Source: Pseudomonas laurylsulfativorans
GTDB taxonomy: Bacteria > Pseudomonadota > Gammaproteobacteria > Pseudomonadales > Pseudomonadaceae
Assembly: GCF_002906155.1 (NCBI RefSeq)
Contig: NZ_MUJK01000012.1
Coordinates: 1 to 64,000 of the forward strand
Direction of reading: 5' to 3'
Length of the DNA stretch: 64,000 nucleotides
In this document: in pieces, positions 1 through 8,698 of the stretch
How positions within the stretch are numbered: position 1 is the first letter of the stretch
How the letters are laid out: the number at the start of each line of letters is the position of its first letter
The notes under the pieces: generated by a model
Database searches by the model: none
What the model was told of the DNA's origin: nothing
What the model saw: the letters and a program-made list of their open reading frames with translations, nothing else
Made by a program: the position numbers and the translations under genes

Positions 1-61
1 GAGCATGAAGATGAAAGGAATGTTTTCCGAGGTCGATGGCGGCAATAGCTACGTTGTTCAT
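1..61 (-). mobile_element. IS110-family transposase, 5' end only (cut by window edge)
   Basis: The reverse strand starts at an ATG (59-61) preceded by GGAG eight bases upstream. It reads 20 codons beginning MNNVAIAAIDLGKHSFHLHA before leaving the window. The IDLGKxxFH pattern is the N-terminal signature of IS110/IS1111-type DEDD recombinases, where the Asp is the first catalytic acidic residue. Only the start of the gene is here, so subgroup and intactness cannot be judged. The element must extend to the left; its non-coding upstream end would lie to the right, before the gene at 281. Confidence 0.75.
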
Positions 62-280
62 GGCAATGATCTCCGATGAGCCCTCTGTGAAAGCTTAGTG
101 GGCGATCACAGGGGGCAGCGGGGGGGGTAGCCATTTCATTAGTTAGGCTGACAGTCGCCACCGTGCAAAACACGGTCGCCACAGGGCGTTTCTACCGCTC
201 GTCTGCTGCGTAATGTTCTGGCCACGGTGCACAAAGACACCGGCCCGACAATAATCCGCTGCCGCACGAGACTCACCCCG
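62..280. other. Non-coding flank of the IS110 element / upstream of the choline-binding protein gene
   Basis: No supported gene. It holds a hairpin pairing CCCTCTGTGA (81-90) with TCACAGGGGG (106-115) across a 15-base loop with one mismatch, a G-run (121-127), and a short hairpin ACCGTG/CACGGT (160-165 with 171-176). The left part should be the non-coding end of the IS110 element, the place where IS110-group elements encode a bridge RNA upstream of the recombinase. The right part carries the promoter of the gene at 281. The element boundary cannot be fixed without a second copy. Confidence 0.4.
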
Positions 281-1228
281 ATGAAAAGACTGTTTACCCG
301 CTGTCTCTCAATCCTCTGCGGCACCGCTCTATTGAGTGCCGGCGCCATGGCTGCGGACGACGCCTCTTGCAAAACCGTGCGCATGGGCGTGGTCAACTGG
401 ACCGACGTGATCGCCACCAGCGGCATGGCCGATGTACTTCTCAACGGTCTGGGCTACGAAAGCAAGCAAACCAGTGCCGTGCAGCAAATCATTTTCGCTG
501 GCATCCGCGACAAGCGCCTGGACATCTTCCTTGGTTACTGGAAACCGGCGATGGATAAAAACATCGCTCCGTTCGTGGCGGCCAATCAGGTCAAGGTCAT
601 GGACAAACCGAGCCTGGCCGATGCCCAGGCCACCCTCGCGGTCCCGGACTATGTGGCAGCGGCAGGACTGAAAACCTTCGCCGACATCGCCAGGTTCAAG
701 GATCAGCTCGGCGGCAAGATCTACGGTATCGAGCCGGGTAGCGGTGCCAACACCACGATCAAGACCATGATCGAAACCAATCACTTCGGTCTGAAGGATT
801 TCAAGCTGATCGAGTCCGGTGAGGCCGGAATGCTGGCGGCCGTGCAGCGGGCGGTGAATCGCAAGGAGTTGGTGGTGTTCGTCGGTTGGACCCCGCATCC
901 GATGAACATCAACATGAAGATCACCTACCTGACCGGCAGTGAAGATGTCTACGGTCCGAATGAAGGCGCCGCGACCGTCTCCAGCGTGACTGCCCCGGAT
1001 TACGCGGAGCGCTGCCCGAACGTCAATCGGCTGCTGGAAAACCTGACGTTCACCGCCGCCCAGGAAAGCCAGTTGATGGTCCCGATCATGGAGCGCCAGT
1101 CGGCTCAGGATGTCGCCAGGAAATGGCTGCGCGAGCATCCGGAAGATCTCCAGCGCTGGCTGGCCGGTGTCAGCAGTTTCGATGGCAAGGATGGCGTGGC
1201 GACGGTTCAAGCCAGTTTGAAAAACTGA
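281..1228 (+). CDS. Choline/glycine betaine ABC transporter substrate-binding protein
   Basis: A 315-residue periplasmic binding protein of the ProX/ChoX-OpuAC family, expected to deliver choline or betaine to an ABC importer. I start at ATG 281 because it gives a clean signal peptide (Lys-Arg, hydrophobic core, cleavage after GAMA near residue 24). An upstream in-frame codon at 227 would bury this signal behind 18 charged residues. Conserved blocks visible include VRMGVVNWTDV after the signal, GYWKPAMD, GIEPGSGANTTI and VGWTPHPMN, typical of the aromatic-box choline binders. No permease or ATPase gene is adjacent, so it is an orphan binding protein that probably feeds a transporter encoded elsewhere. 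The choline over betaine preference is inferred from family resemblance. Confidence 0.88.
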   Translation: MKRLFTRCLSILCGTALLSAGAMAADDASCKTVRMGVVNWTDVIATSGMADVLLNGLGYESKQTSAVQQIIFAGIRDKRLDIFLGYWKPAMDKNIAPFVAANQVKVMDKPSLADAQATLAVPDYVAAAGLKTFADIARFKDQLGGKIYGIEPGSGANTTIKTMIETNHFGLKDFKLIESGEAGMLAAVQRAVNRKELVVFVGWTPHPMNINMKITYLTGSEDVYGPNEGAATVSSVTAPDYAERCPNVNRLLENLTFTAAQESQLMVPIMERQSAQDVARKWLREHPEDLQRWLAGVSSFDGKDGVATVQASLKN

Positions 1229-1235
1229 CACCAAA

Positions 1236-1343
1236 CCCCTGTAGGAGCGAGCTTGCTCGCGATAAGCCCGAGAACGCCGCGGGGTATCAGGCTTCTCGCG
1301 TTCTCGTTGACGATCATCGCAATCAAGCTCGCTCCTACAGGGG
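1236..1343. repeat. REP pair (REPIN-like), GTAGGAG ends outward
   Basis: Two inverted copies of a palindrome with core GAGCGAGCTTGCTCGC. The GTAGGAG ends are at the outer edges (CCCCTGTAGG at 1236 and CCTACAGGGG ending 1343). It lies between two rightward genes. Confidence 0.88.
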
Positions 1344-1374
1344 CCATACATTTCCCTGAACGGGCACCAGGCTC

Positions 1375-2280
1375 ATGGCTCCTTACCCGCTTTCTGAACA
1401 AATGACGGCGTTCGTCGACAAAACCCTGAGTTTCAACAGCACCGACAGCAGTATCACCGGGTTGCGCCAGGCCTACAGCGAGATGTGCCGAGCGTTTACC
1501 CCGGCACGCCCCGCCGGGTTGTACGTGGTCGATTTCGAGCTGGCCGGCGTTACGGTTCGTTCCTATCAACCTCCGGCCAGTGGTGCGTCCTGCATCGTTT
1601 ACCTGCATGGCGGTGGCTGGGTGGTGGGGGACCTGGATTCTCACGATTTCATCTGCGCCGAGTTGGCATCGACGCTAGGTGTGCTGGTGATCGCCGTGGA
1701 TTATCGCCGGGCACCGGAGCATCCGTTTCCCGCCGCGTTCGATGATTGCCTTAAGGTCTGGCGAGCATTGCGCACCGGGCCGTTTCAACTCGACCCGGCG
1801 CGCACGCTGGTGGCTGGCGACAGTGCCGGCGGCAACCTCGCAGCGGCGTTATGCCTGGCGCTGCGCGATGCCGGCGAGCCGGTACCGTGCGCGCAGGTTC
1901 TGATCTATCCGGGGTTGGGCGGGGATCAACGGTTGCCATCGCGCAGTGAGTGCATCGACGCGCCATTACTCAGCAGCAGTGACGTCGATTGCTATCACGC
2001 GCTCTACCTGTGCGGTACCCGCCATCCGAACGCCTACGCCATGCCATTGCTGGCCAGGGATTTCAACGGACTGCCACCGGCATTGATCGCCGTGGCGCAA
2101 TTCGACCCCTTGCGCGATGACGGCGTGTTGTATGCCGAGCGTCTGAGTGCTGCGGGCGTGGCTACCACGCTATATGTCGGCGATGGCCTGGTTCATGGCT
2201 GTTTGCGGGCCCGCGGGCAGGTGCCCGAGGTCGATGCGCTGTACGAAACCTTGTTTGGTTATCTGGCGGCAAAACTCTGA
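1375..2280 (+). CDS. Alpha/beta hydrolase, hormone-sensitive-lipase (HSL) type esterase
   Basis: A 301-residue cytosolic carboxylesterase of the HSL (family IV) group. The oxyanion-hole motif HGGGW is at residues 78-82 and the nucleophile elbow GDSAGG at 148-153, with Ser150 as nucleophile. The later FDPLRDDG block supplies the acid and VHG near residue 265 the His. The DYRRAPEHPFPAA segment after strand 4 is diagnostic for the group. No signal peptide. It should hydrolyse short acyl esters; the natural substrate cannot be read. It follows a REP pair, so it is probably transcribed separately from the binding protein upstream. Confidence 0.9.
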   Translation: MAPYPLSEQMTAFVDKTLSFNSTDSSITGLRQAYSEMCRAFTPARPAGLYVVDFELAGVTVRSYQPPASGASCIVYLHGGGWVVGDLDSHDFICAELASTLGVLVIAVDYRRAPEHPFPAAFDDCLKVWRALRTGPFQLDPARTLVAGDSAGGNLAAALCLALRDAGEPVPCAQVLIYPGLGGDQRLPSRSECIDAPLLSSSDVDCYHALYLCGTRHPNAYAMPLLARDFNGLPPALIAVAQFDPLRDDGVLYAERLSAAGVATTLYVGDGLVHGCLRARGQVPEVDALYETLFGYLAAKL

Positions 2281-2384
2281 CCCCGCACAGACATGCTCAT
2301 TGACGTAATTCGGGTTTATGATGCCGGACGGCAGAATAATAGAAGTCCCCCCAGGGATGAACTCGACCCCTTACGGAGTGCGCA

Positions 2385-3356
2385 ATGCAGACTTTGTACC
2401 CGCAGATCAAACCCTACGCCCGGCACGATCTGGCCGTCGATGCAACTCATACCCTGTACGTCGACGAAAGCGGTTCACCGGAAGGTTTGCCGGTGGTGTT
2501 CATCCACGGCGGCCCCGGTGCCGGATGTGATGCCCAGAGTCGTTGCTTCTTCGATCCCAACCTGTATCGCATTGTCACTTTCGATCAGCGCGGTTGCGGT
2601 CGCTCCACTCCCCACGCCAGCCTGGAAAACAACACGACCTGGGATCTGGTCGCCGACCTGGAGCGTATTCGCCAGCATCTGGGTATCGACAAATGGGTGC
2701 TGTTTGGCGGCTCCTGGGGTTCGACCCTGGCGCTGGCTTACGCGCAAACCCACCCTGAGCGGGTGCACGGTCTGATCCTGCGCGGGATCTTTCTGTGCCG
2801 GCCGCAGGAAATCGAATGGTTCTACCAGGCCGGCGCGAGCCGTCTGTTCCCCGATTACTGGCAGGACTACATTGCGCCGATCCCGCTGGATGAGCGCGGC
2901 GACTTGCTGACCGCGTTCCACAAACGTCTGGTCGGCAACGACCAGATTGCCCAGATGCACGCGGCCAAGGCCTGGTCCACCTGGGAGGGCCGCACCGCGA
3001 CCCTGCGTCCGAACCCACTGGTGGTCGATCGCTTCTCCGAGCCACAACGTGCATTGTCGATTGCCCGCATCGAATGCCACTACTTCAGCAACAATGCCTT
3101 CCTGGAACCGAACCAGTTGATCCGCGACATGGGCAAGATCGCCCATTTGCCTGGCGTGATCATCCATGGTCGCTATGACGTGATCTGTCCGCTGGATAAC
3201 GCCTGGGAATTGCACCAAGCCTGGCCGAACAGCGAACTGCAGGTCATCCGCGATGCCGGTCATGCCGCTTCAGAACCGGGCATCACCGACGCACTGGTAC
3301 GCGCCGCCGATCAGATGGCCCGACGTCTGCTCGACCTGGCGCCTGACGAGGCATGA
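2385..3356 (+). CDS. pip: Proline iminopeptidase
   Basis: A 323-residue alpha/beta hydrolase (peptidase S33) that removes N-terminal proline from peptides in the cytoplasm. Visible motifs are HGGPG (41-45, oxyanion hole), DQRGCGRS (67-74) and the nucleophile elbow GGSWGS (108-113, Ser110). The Asp near GRYDVICP and the His in DAGHAASEP complete the triad. GGAG lies just upstream of ATG 2385. The stop overlaps the start of dtd by four bases (ATGA), so the two genes are translationally coupled, an order common in Pseudomonas. Confidence 0.95.
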   Translation: MQTLYPQIKPYARHDLAVDATHTLYVDESGSPEGLPVVFIHGGPGAGCDAQSRCFFDPNLYRIVTFDQRGCGRSTPHASLENNTTWDLVADLERIRQHLGIDKWVLFGGSWGSTLALAYAQTHPERVHGLILRGIFLCRPQEIEWFYQAGASRLFPDYWQDYIAPIPLDERGDLLTAFHKRLVGNDQIAQMHAAKAWSTWEGRTATLRPNPLVVDRFSEPQRALSIARIECHYFSNNAFLEPNQLIRDMGKIAHLPGVIIHGRYDVICPLDNAWELHQAWPNSELQVIRDAGHAASEPGITDALVRAADQMARRLLDLAPDEA

Positions 3357-3790
3357 AGGGTCTGCTGCAACGGGTGCGTGGCGCACGAGTCGAGGTGGCG
3401 GGCGAGGTCGTGGGTGCCGTTGATCAGGGATTGCTGGTCCTGGTGGCCGTCGAGCCCGACGACACGCGGGCCAGCGCTGACAAACTTCTCAATAAGCTGC
3501 TTAACTATCGAGTGTTCAGTGACGCTGAGGGCAAGATGAATCTGTCCTTGGCGGATGTGGGCGGCGGGCTGCTGCTGGTCTCTCAGTTCACCCTGGCTGC
3601 CGATACCAAAAGCGGGCTGCGTCCGAGTTTCTCGACTGCGGCCCCTCCGGCGTTGGGAGAGGAGTTGTTCGACTATCTATTAAGCAAAGCGAAACAGGTG
3701 CATGGCACTGTGGCATCAGGTAGATTCGGCGCGGATATGCAGGTGCACCTGGTCAATGACGGCCCGGTAACCTTCCTGTTACAGACCTGA
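3353..3790 (+). CDS. dtd: D-aminoacyl-tRNA deacylase
   Basis: A 145-residue protein, full length for the DTD family. It hydrolyses D-amino acids (and Gly from mischarged tRNA-Ala) off tRNA and so guards translation. Both family motifs are present: SQFT at 77-80 and NDGPVT at 135-140 (the Gly-cisPro type loop). The start ATG overlaps the stop of pip. No terminator is visible directly after it. Confidence 0.96.
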   Translation: MKGLLQRVRGARVEVAGEVVGAVDQGLLVLVAVEPDDTRASADKLLNKLLNYRVFSDAEGKMNLSLADVGGGLLLVSQFTLAADTKSGLRPSFSTAAPPALGEELFDYLLSKAKQVHGTVASGRFGADMQVHLVNDGPVTFLLQT

Positions 3791-4111
3791 AAGCGCTTGA
3801 AACAAGTTTTTAAGCTCATTTCGACTGAAAACCGGGCTTTATCGCGATAAATACTTTGTTACCCCTGATGCGTTGTAACGCGGCCTACTAGATAATCGCG
3901 CGCTACGGGGATCAGCGTTCGTTGGTCCATTTTGACTTAGGTAGAGACTTGTCTGGATCCGATTGGGGAATCATTTCGCCCCAGCGGAGTCGGAACAATG
4001 CTCGCCAACTTGGCAAGAGTGGTTTGCAAGGACGGTTTTTTCATGCCGTACACCGTGCAGACCCTTTAACTGGCCGTTGGTTTTTTGATCTGTTTTCGGC
4101 GAGGGTTGCTC
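3791..4111. promoter_or_regulatory. opgG upstream region with a 14-bp perfect palindrome
   Basis: A 321-base gap with no supported gene. The clearest signal is the perfect palindrome TTTATCGCGATAAA at 3838-3851, a plausible operator. A weak TGGGG/CCCCA hairpin lies near 3963-3984. I could not find a convincing -35/-10 pair. opgG is osmotically controlled in enterics, but no known regulator site is recognisable here. Confidence 0.4.
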
Positions 4112-5926
4112 GTGATTGTTAGTCCCTGTAACGCACCAAAATTGTCTGCCAAACGGTTACGCAGCGCCCTTATAGCGGGCTCTGCACTGCTCTGCCTGCT
4201 AAGCGCGGGTCAGCTTTGGGCATTCAGTCTGGATGATGTATCGGCCAAGGCAAAAGAGCTGGCCGGGCAGAAGTACGAAGCGCCGCGCAGTAACCTGCCG
4301 AACGAGTTCCGCGACATGAAATTCGCGGACTATCAGAAAATTCGTTTTCTGACGGAAAAAGCCGAATGGGCTGATCAGAAGACGCCGTTCAAGCTGTCCT
4401 TCTATCACCAGGGCATGCATTTCGATACGCCGGTGAAAATCAACGAAATCACCGCGAACACCGTCGAAGAGATCAAATATGATCCGAGTCGTTTCGACTT
4501 CGGCGACATGCAGTTCGATCCAAAGGCCACCGAACAACTGGGTTATGCCGGTTTTCGTGTGCTGTACCCGATCAACAAGGCCGACAAGCAAGACGAAATC
4601 ATGACCATGCTTGGCGCGAGCTACTTCCGCGTCGTCGGCAAGGGCCACGTCTATGGTTTGTCCGCTCGCGGCATGGCGCTGGATACCGCATTGCCGTCCG
4701 GCGAAGAATTCCCGCGTTTCCGCGAATTCTGGATTCAACAGCCCAAGCCGGGCGACAAGCACCTGGTGATCTTCGCCCTGCTGGATTCTCCGCGTGCAAC
4801 TGGCGCCTATCGCCTGACCCTGCGTCCGGGCAGCGACACCATCGTCGACGTCAAGGCGCAGATGTTCCTGCGTGACAAGGTCGGCAAGCTGGGTATCGCC
4901 CCGTTGACCAGCATGTACTTGTTCGGCGCCAACCAGCCGTCGAAAGTACTGAACTACCGCCGCGAGCTGCACGACTCCAGTGGTCTGGCGATCCATGCCG
5001 GCAACGGCGAGTGGATCTGGCGTCCGCTGAACAACCCGAAACACCTGGCCGTGAGCAACTTCAGCGTGGAAAACCCGCGCGGCTTTGGCCTGCTGCAACG
5101 TGGCCGCGACTTCAGCCACTACGAAGACCTCGACGACCGGTACGACAAGCGCCCAAGCGCCTGGATCGAGCCGAAGGGTGACTGGGGCAAGGGCACCGTC
5201 GACCTGGTCGAGATTCCGACTGCCGACGAAACCAACGACAACATCGTTGCCTTCTGGAACCCGGAAAAATTGCCGGAGCCTGGCCAGCCGCTCGATGTCG
5301 CTTATCGTATGCACTGGACCATGGATGAAGACTCGATTCACGCGCCGGACAGCGCCTGGGTCAAACAGACCCTGCGTTCGACCGGTGACGTCAAACAGTC
5401 CAACCTGATTCGTCAGCCGGACGGCAGTGTTGCCTACTTGGTGGACTTCGAAGGCCCGTCCCTGGCGGCATTGCCGGCCGATGCGGACGTTCGCAGCCAG
5501 GTCAGCGTCGGCGACAACGCCGAGCTTGTGGAAAACAGCGTGCGCTACAACCCTGAAACCAAGGGCTGGCGCCTGACCCTGCGGATGAAGATCAAGGACC
5601 CAGGCAAGTCCACCGAGATGCGTGCCGCACTGGTGCAGAACATCGTGCCTGCGGACCTGGCCAAGACGTCGATTCCGTCGTCGAATTCGTCGGTTGCCAA
5701 GGCCGACAAGGTCGCCGCCAAGCAACAAGAGAAAGCGGACAAGGAAGCCAAGCAAGCGGAGGCCAAGCAGGCCGAAGCCAAGCCTGTTGCAGATGCCAAG
5801 GACAAGGCCAATAAAGACGCCAAGCAGCCTGTCGCTGCCGACGCGGCCCCAGCCACACCGGAATCGGCCCCGACTGAAGAAGTCCTGACCGAGACCTGGA
5901 GCTATCAGTTGCCTGCCGATGAGTAA
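4112..5926 (+). CDS. opgG: Periplasmic glucan biosynthesis protein G
   Basis: Periplasmic protein needed for the beta-1,6 branching/maturation of osmoregulated periplasmic glucans. I choose GTG 4112 (604 residues) because GAGGG lies six bases upstream and the product then opens with a good signal peptide (cleaved near AFS, residue 37). The upstream TTG at 4085 has no ribosome site. The body matches the MdoG family from FSLDDVSAKAKELA onward. Compared with enteric MdoG it carries an extra Ala/Lys/Glu-rich stretch of roughly 80 residues (repeated KQAEAK units) just before the final ETWSYQLP strand. It overlaps opgH by eight bases, the usual two-gene operon. Confidence 0.94.
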   Translation: MIVSPCNAPKLSAKRLRSALIAGSALLCLLSAGQLWAFSLDDVSAKAKELAGQKYEAPRSNLPNEFRDMKFADYQKIRFLTEKAEWADQKTPFKLSFYHQGMHFDTPVKINEITANTVEEIKYDPSRFDFGDMQFDPKATEQLGYAGFRVLYPINKADKQDEIMTMLGASYFRVVGKGHVYGLSARGMALDTALPSGEEFPRFREFWIQQPKPGDKHLVIFALLDSPRATGAYRLTLRPGSDTIVDVKAQMFLRDKVGKLGIAPLTSMYLFGANQPSKVLNYRRELHDSSGLAIHAGNGEWIWRPLNNPKHLAVSNFSVENPRGFGLLQRGRDFSHYEDLDDRYDKRPSAWIEPKGDWGKGTVDLVEIPTADETNDNIVAFWNPEKLPEPGQPLDVAYRMHWTMDEDSIHAPDSAWVKQTLRSTGDVKQSNLIRQPDGSVAYLVDFEGPSLAALPADADVRSQVSVGDNAELVENSVRYNPETKGWRLTLRMKIKDPGKSTEMRAALVQNIVPADLAKTSIPSSNSSVAKADKVAAKQQEKADKEAKQAEAKQAEAKPVADAKDKANKDAKQPVAADAAPATPESAPTEEVLTETWSYQLPADE

Positions 5927-8489
5927 CTCTCAAGTACGGCCAGAAACTCTTTCCGAGTATCTGGCGCATCTGCCGATGACCGACGAGCAGCGCGCGGAAC
6001 TCGCGGGCTGCCAGTCTTTCAGCGAATTGCACGAACGCCTGTCGTCATCGACGTTCGACGCCCCGACCGAAGCCGCCCAGGCTTCGGTCGGCAAACGCCT
6101 GACCCTGAGCACCGCCGAAGAGCTGCAGGACGCGGAAATGCTGGTGCTCGACGCCAACGGCCGGGTCTGCCTCAAGGCGACCCCACCGATCCGGCGGACC
6201 AAGGTCGTGCCGGAGCCGTGGCGCACCAACATTCTGGTGCGTGGCTGGCGCCGGATGACCGGTCGTACCAACCCGCCGAAGCCGCCGAAGGACGAACGTG
6301 TCCTGCCGGCCGCACGCTGGCGCACCGTCGGATCGATCCGTCGCTACATTCTGTTGCTGCTGATGCTCGGCCAGACCATCGTCGCCGGTTGGTACATGAA
6401 AGGCATCATGCCGTACCAGGGCTGGTCGTTCGTCGATCTCAACGAAGTGCTGCACCAACCGCTGTTGCAAACCGCCACGCAAGTGCTGCCGTATGCCTTG
6501 CAGACCAGCATCCTGATCCTGTTCGGGATTCTGTTCTGCTGGGTATCGGCCGGTTTCTGGACTGCGCTGATGGGCTTCCTCGAGTTGCTAACCGGTCACG
6601 ATAAATACCGTATCTCCGGTAAAAGTGCCGGCAATGAGCCAATTCCGAAGGATGCGCGCACCGCTCTGGTGATGCCGATCTGCAACGAAGACGTACCTCG
6701 GGTATTCGCCGGTCTGCGCGCGACTTTCGAGTCGGTTGCAGCCACGGGTGACCTGGACCGTTTCGACTTCTTCGTCCTCAGTGACAGTAACGACGCCGAT
6801 ATCTGTGTTGCCGAGCAACAAGCCTGGCTGGATGTCTGCCGTGAAGCCGGGGGCTTCGGCAAGATCTTCTATCGTCGCCGTCGTCGTCGCGTAAAGCGCA
6901 AGAGCGGTAACCTAGACGACTTCTGCCGTCGCTGGGGCGGTGACTATAAGTACATGGTCGTACTCGACGCCGACTCCGTGATGAGCGGTGAGTGCCTGAC
7001 CAGCCTGGTGCGCCTGATGGAAGCCACGCCGGATGCCGGGATCATCCAGACCGCGCCACGTGCGTCGGGCATGGACACCCTGTATGCGCGCATGCAGCAG
7101 TTCGCCACTCGCGTGTATGGCCCGTTGTTCACCGCCGGTCTGCACTTCTGGCAACTGGGTGAGTCGCACTACTGGGGCCACAACGCGATCATTCGCATGA
7201 AGCCGTTCATCGACCACTGCGCCCTGGCGCCGTTGCCGGGTACAGGCGCGTTCTCCGGCTCGATCCTGTCTCACGACTTCGTTGAAGCCGCGTTGATGCG
7301 CCGTGCCGGTTGGGGCGTGTGGATTGCCTACGACTTGCCGGGCAGCTACGAAGAACTGCCGCCAAACCTGCTGGACGAACTCAAGCGTGACCGTCGCTGG
7401 TGCCACGGTAACCTGATGAACTTCCGCCTGTTCCTGGTCAAGGGCATGCACCCGGTGCACCGCGCGGTGTTCCTGACCGGCGTGATGTCCTACCTGTCGG
7501 CGCCGTTGTGGTTCTTCTTCCTGGTGTTGTCGACAGCGCTTTTGGCGGTCAACACACTGATGGAACCGCAGTACTTCCTCGAACCGCGTCAGCTGTATCC
7601 GTTGTGGCCGCAATGGCATCCGGACAAGGCGATTGCCCTGTTCTCGACCACGATCGTGCTGCTGTTCCTGCCGAAGTTGCTGAGCATCATCCTGATCTGG
7701 GCCAAGGGCGCGAAAGAGTTCGGCGGCAAATTCAAGGTGACCTTGTCGATGCTGCTGGAGATGTTGTTCTCCATGCTGCTGGCGCCGGTGCGGATGATTT
7801 TCCATACCCGTTTCGTCCTCGCCGCGTTCCTCGGCTGGGCCGCGACCTGGAACTCGCCGCAGCGTGACGACGACTCCACGCCGTGGAGCGAGGCGGTCAA
7901 GCGCCACGGCCCGCAAACCCTGCTGGGCTTCTTCTGGGCCATGCTGGTGATCTGGCTGAACCCGAGCTTCCTGTGGTGGCTCGTGCCGATCGTCGGTTCG
8001 TTGATGCTGTCGATCCCGGTATCGGTGATCTCCAGCCGCGTTGGCCTGGGCCTCAAGTCCCGTGACGAGAGCCTGTTCCTGATCCCTGAGGAATACAATC
8101 CGCCGCAGGCGTTGCTGGCCACCGACCAGTACACCCACGAAAACCGCTGGCACGCGCTGAACGACGGCTTCGTCCGTTCGGTGGTCGATCCACAGCAGAA
8201 CGCCCTGGCGTGCTCGCTGGCGACCTCCCGTCACAATCAGGCCGAGCCGATCGAATGGCTGCGGATCGAGCGGGTGCGGCACGCGATGAAGGTTGGGCCT
8301 GAAGGCCTGACCAACAACGAGCGTGTGCAACTGTTGAGCGACCCGGTGGCATTGGCCCGTCTGCATGAGCAGGTCTGGAGCGAAGGTCATGCCGAGTGGC
8401 TCGGCGCATGGCGCAAGTCGGTCAAGGCCGATCCCCATGCACCGCTGCTGCCGCTCAAGCCGATGAGCGTACAGCCTCAGATGGCGTAA
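5919..8489 (+). CDS. opgH: Membrane glucosyltransferase H for periplasmic glucans
   Basis: An 856-residue inner-membrane family-2 glycosyltransferase. It polymerises UDP-glucose into linear beta-1,2 glucan and exports it. After a cytosolic N-terminus there are two membrane segments (about residues 139-160 and 190-225), then the GT2 domain with the donor-site Asp (SDSNDAD), VLDADSVMSG and a C-terminal R-D-R-R-W motif replacing QxxRW, then several more membrane segments. Its ATG lies inside the end of opgG. A strong terminator follows directly at 8492. Confidence 0.95.
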   Translation: MSNSQVRPETLSEYLAHLPMTDEQRAELAGCQSFSELHERLSSSTFDAPTEAAQASVGKRLTLSTAEELQDAEMLVLDANGRVCLKATPPIRRTKVVPEPWRTNILVRGWRRMTGRTNPPKPPKDERVLPAARWRTVGSIRRYILLLLMLGQTIVAGWYMKGIMPYQGWSFVDLNEVLHQPLLQTATQVLPYALQTSILILFGILFCWVSAGFWTALMGFLELLTGHDKYRISGKSAGNEPIPKDARTALVMPICNEDVPRVFAGLRATFESVAATGDLDRFDFFVLSDSNDADICVAEQQAWLDVCREAGGFGKIFYRRRRRRVKRKSGNLDDFCRRWGGDYKYMVVLDADSVMSGECLTSLVRLMEATPDAGIIQTAPRASGMDTLYARMQQFATRVYGPLFTAGLHFWQLGESHYWGHNAIIRMKPFIDHCALAPLPGTGAFSGSILSHDFVEAALMRRAGWGVWIAYDLPGSYEELPPNLLDELKRDRRWCHGNLMNFRLFLVKGMHPVHRAVFLTGVMSYLSAPLWFFFLVLSTALLAVNTLMEPQYFLEPRQLYPLWPQWHPDKAIALFSTTIVLLFLPKLLSIILIWAKGAKEFGGKFKVTLSMLLEMLFSMLLAPVRMIFHTRFVLAAFLGWAATWNSPQRDDDSTPWSEAVKRHGPQTLLGFFWAMLVIWLNPSFLWWLVPIVGSLMLSIPVSVISSRVGLGLKSRDESLFLIPEEYNPPQALLATDQYTHENRWHALNDGFVRSVVDPQQNALACSLATSRHNQAEPIEWLRIERVRHAMKVGPEGLTNNERVQLLSDPVALARLHEQVWSEGHAEWLGAWRKSVKADPHAPLLPLKPMSVQPQMA

Positions 8490-8491
8490 TG

Positions 8492-8520
8492 AAAAAAACC
8501 CGCGAAAGCGGGTTTTTTTT
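8492..8520 (+). terminator. Intrinsic terminator of opgGH
   Basis: A-run, stem AACCCGC / GCGGGTT around a GAAA tetraloop, then eight T. It begins three bases after the opgH stop, and the flanking A-run could let it work in both directions. Confidence 0.92.
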
Positions 8521-8581
8521 GGCTTCAAGATTGTTCTTGAGCTTGCGCCAGATGTTGTAACGGCAGCGTCTGGTCGGACGC

Positions 8582-8655
8582 CATCGCGGGCAAGCCCGCT
8601 CCTACAAGGTTGTGTGTACAACGCAATTCCCTGTGGGAGCTAGCCTGCTAGCGAT
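8582..8655. repeat. REP pair, GTAGGAG/GTGGGAG ends inward
   Basis: The left copy reads CATCGCGGGCAAGCCCGCTC then CTACAAGG. The right copy reads CTGTGGGAGCTAGCCTGC then TAGCGATTG. The GTAGGAG-type ends face each other across about 20 bases, opposite to the arrangement at 1236. It lies between convergent genes. Confidence 0.8.
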
Positions 8656-8698
8656 TGCATCGCCTCGGTTTCAAGTGCACCGAGGCATGCGGATCAGC

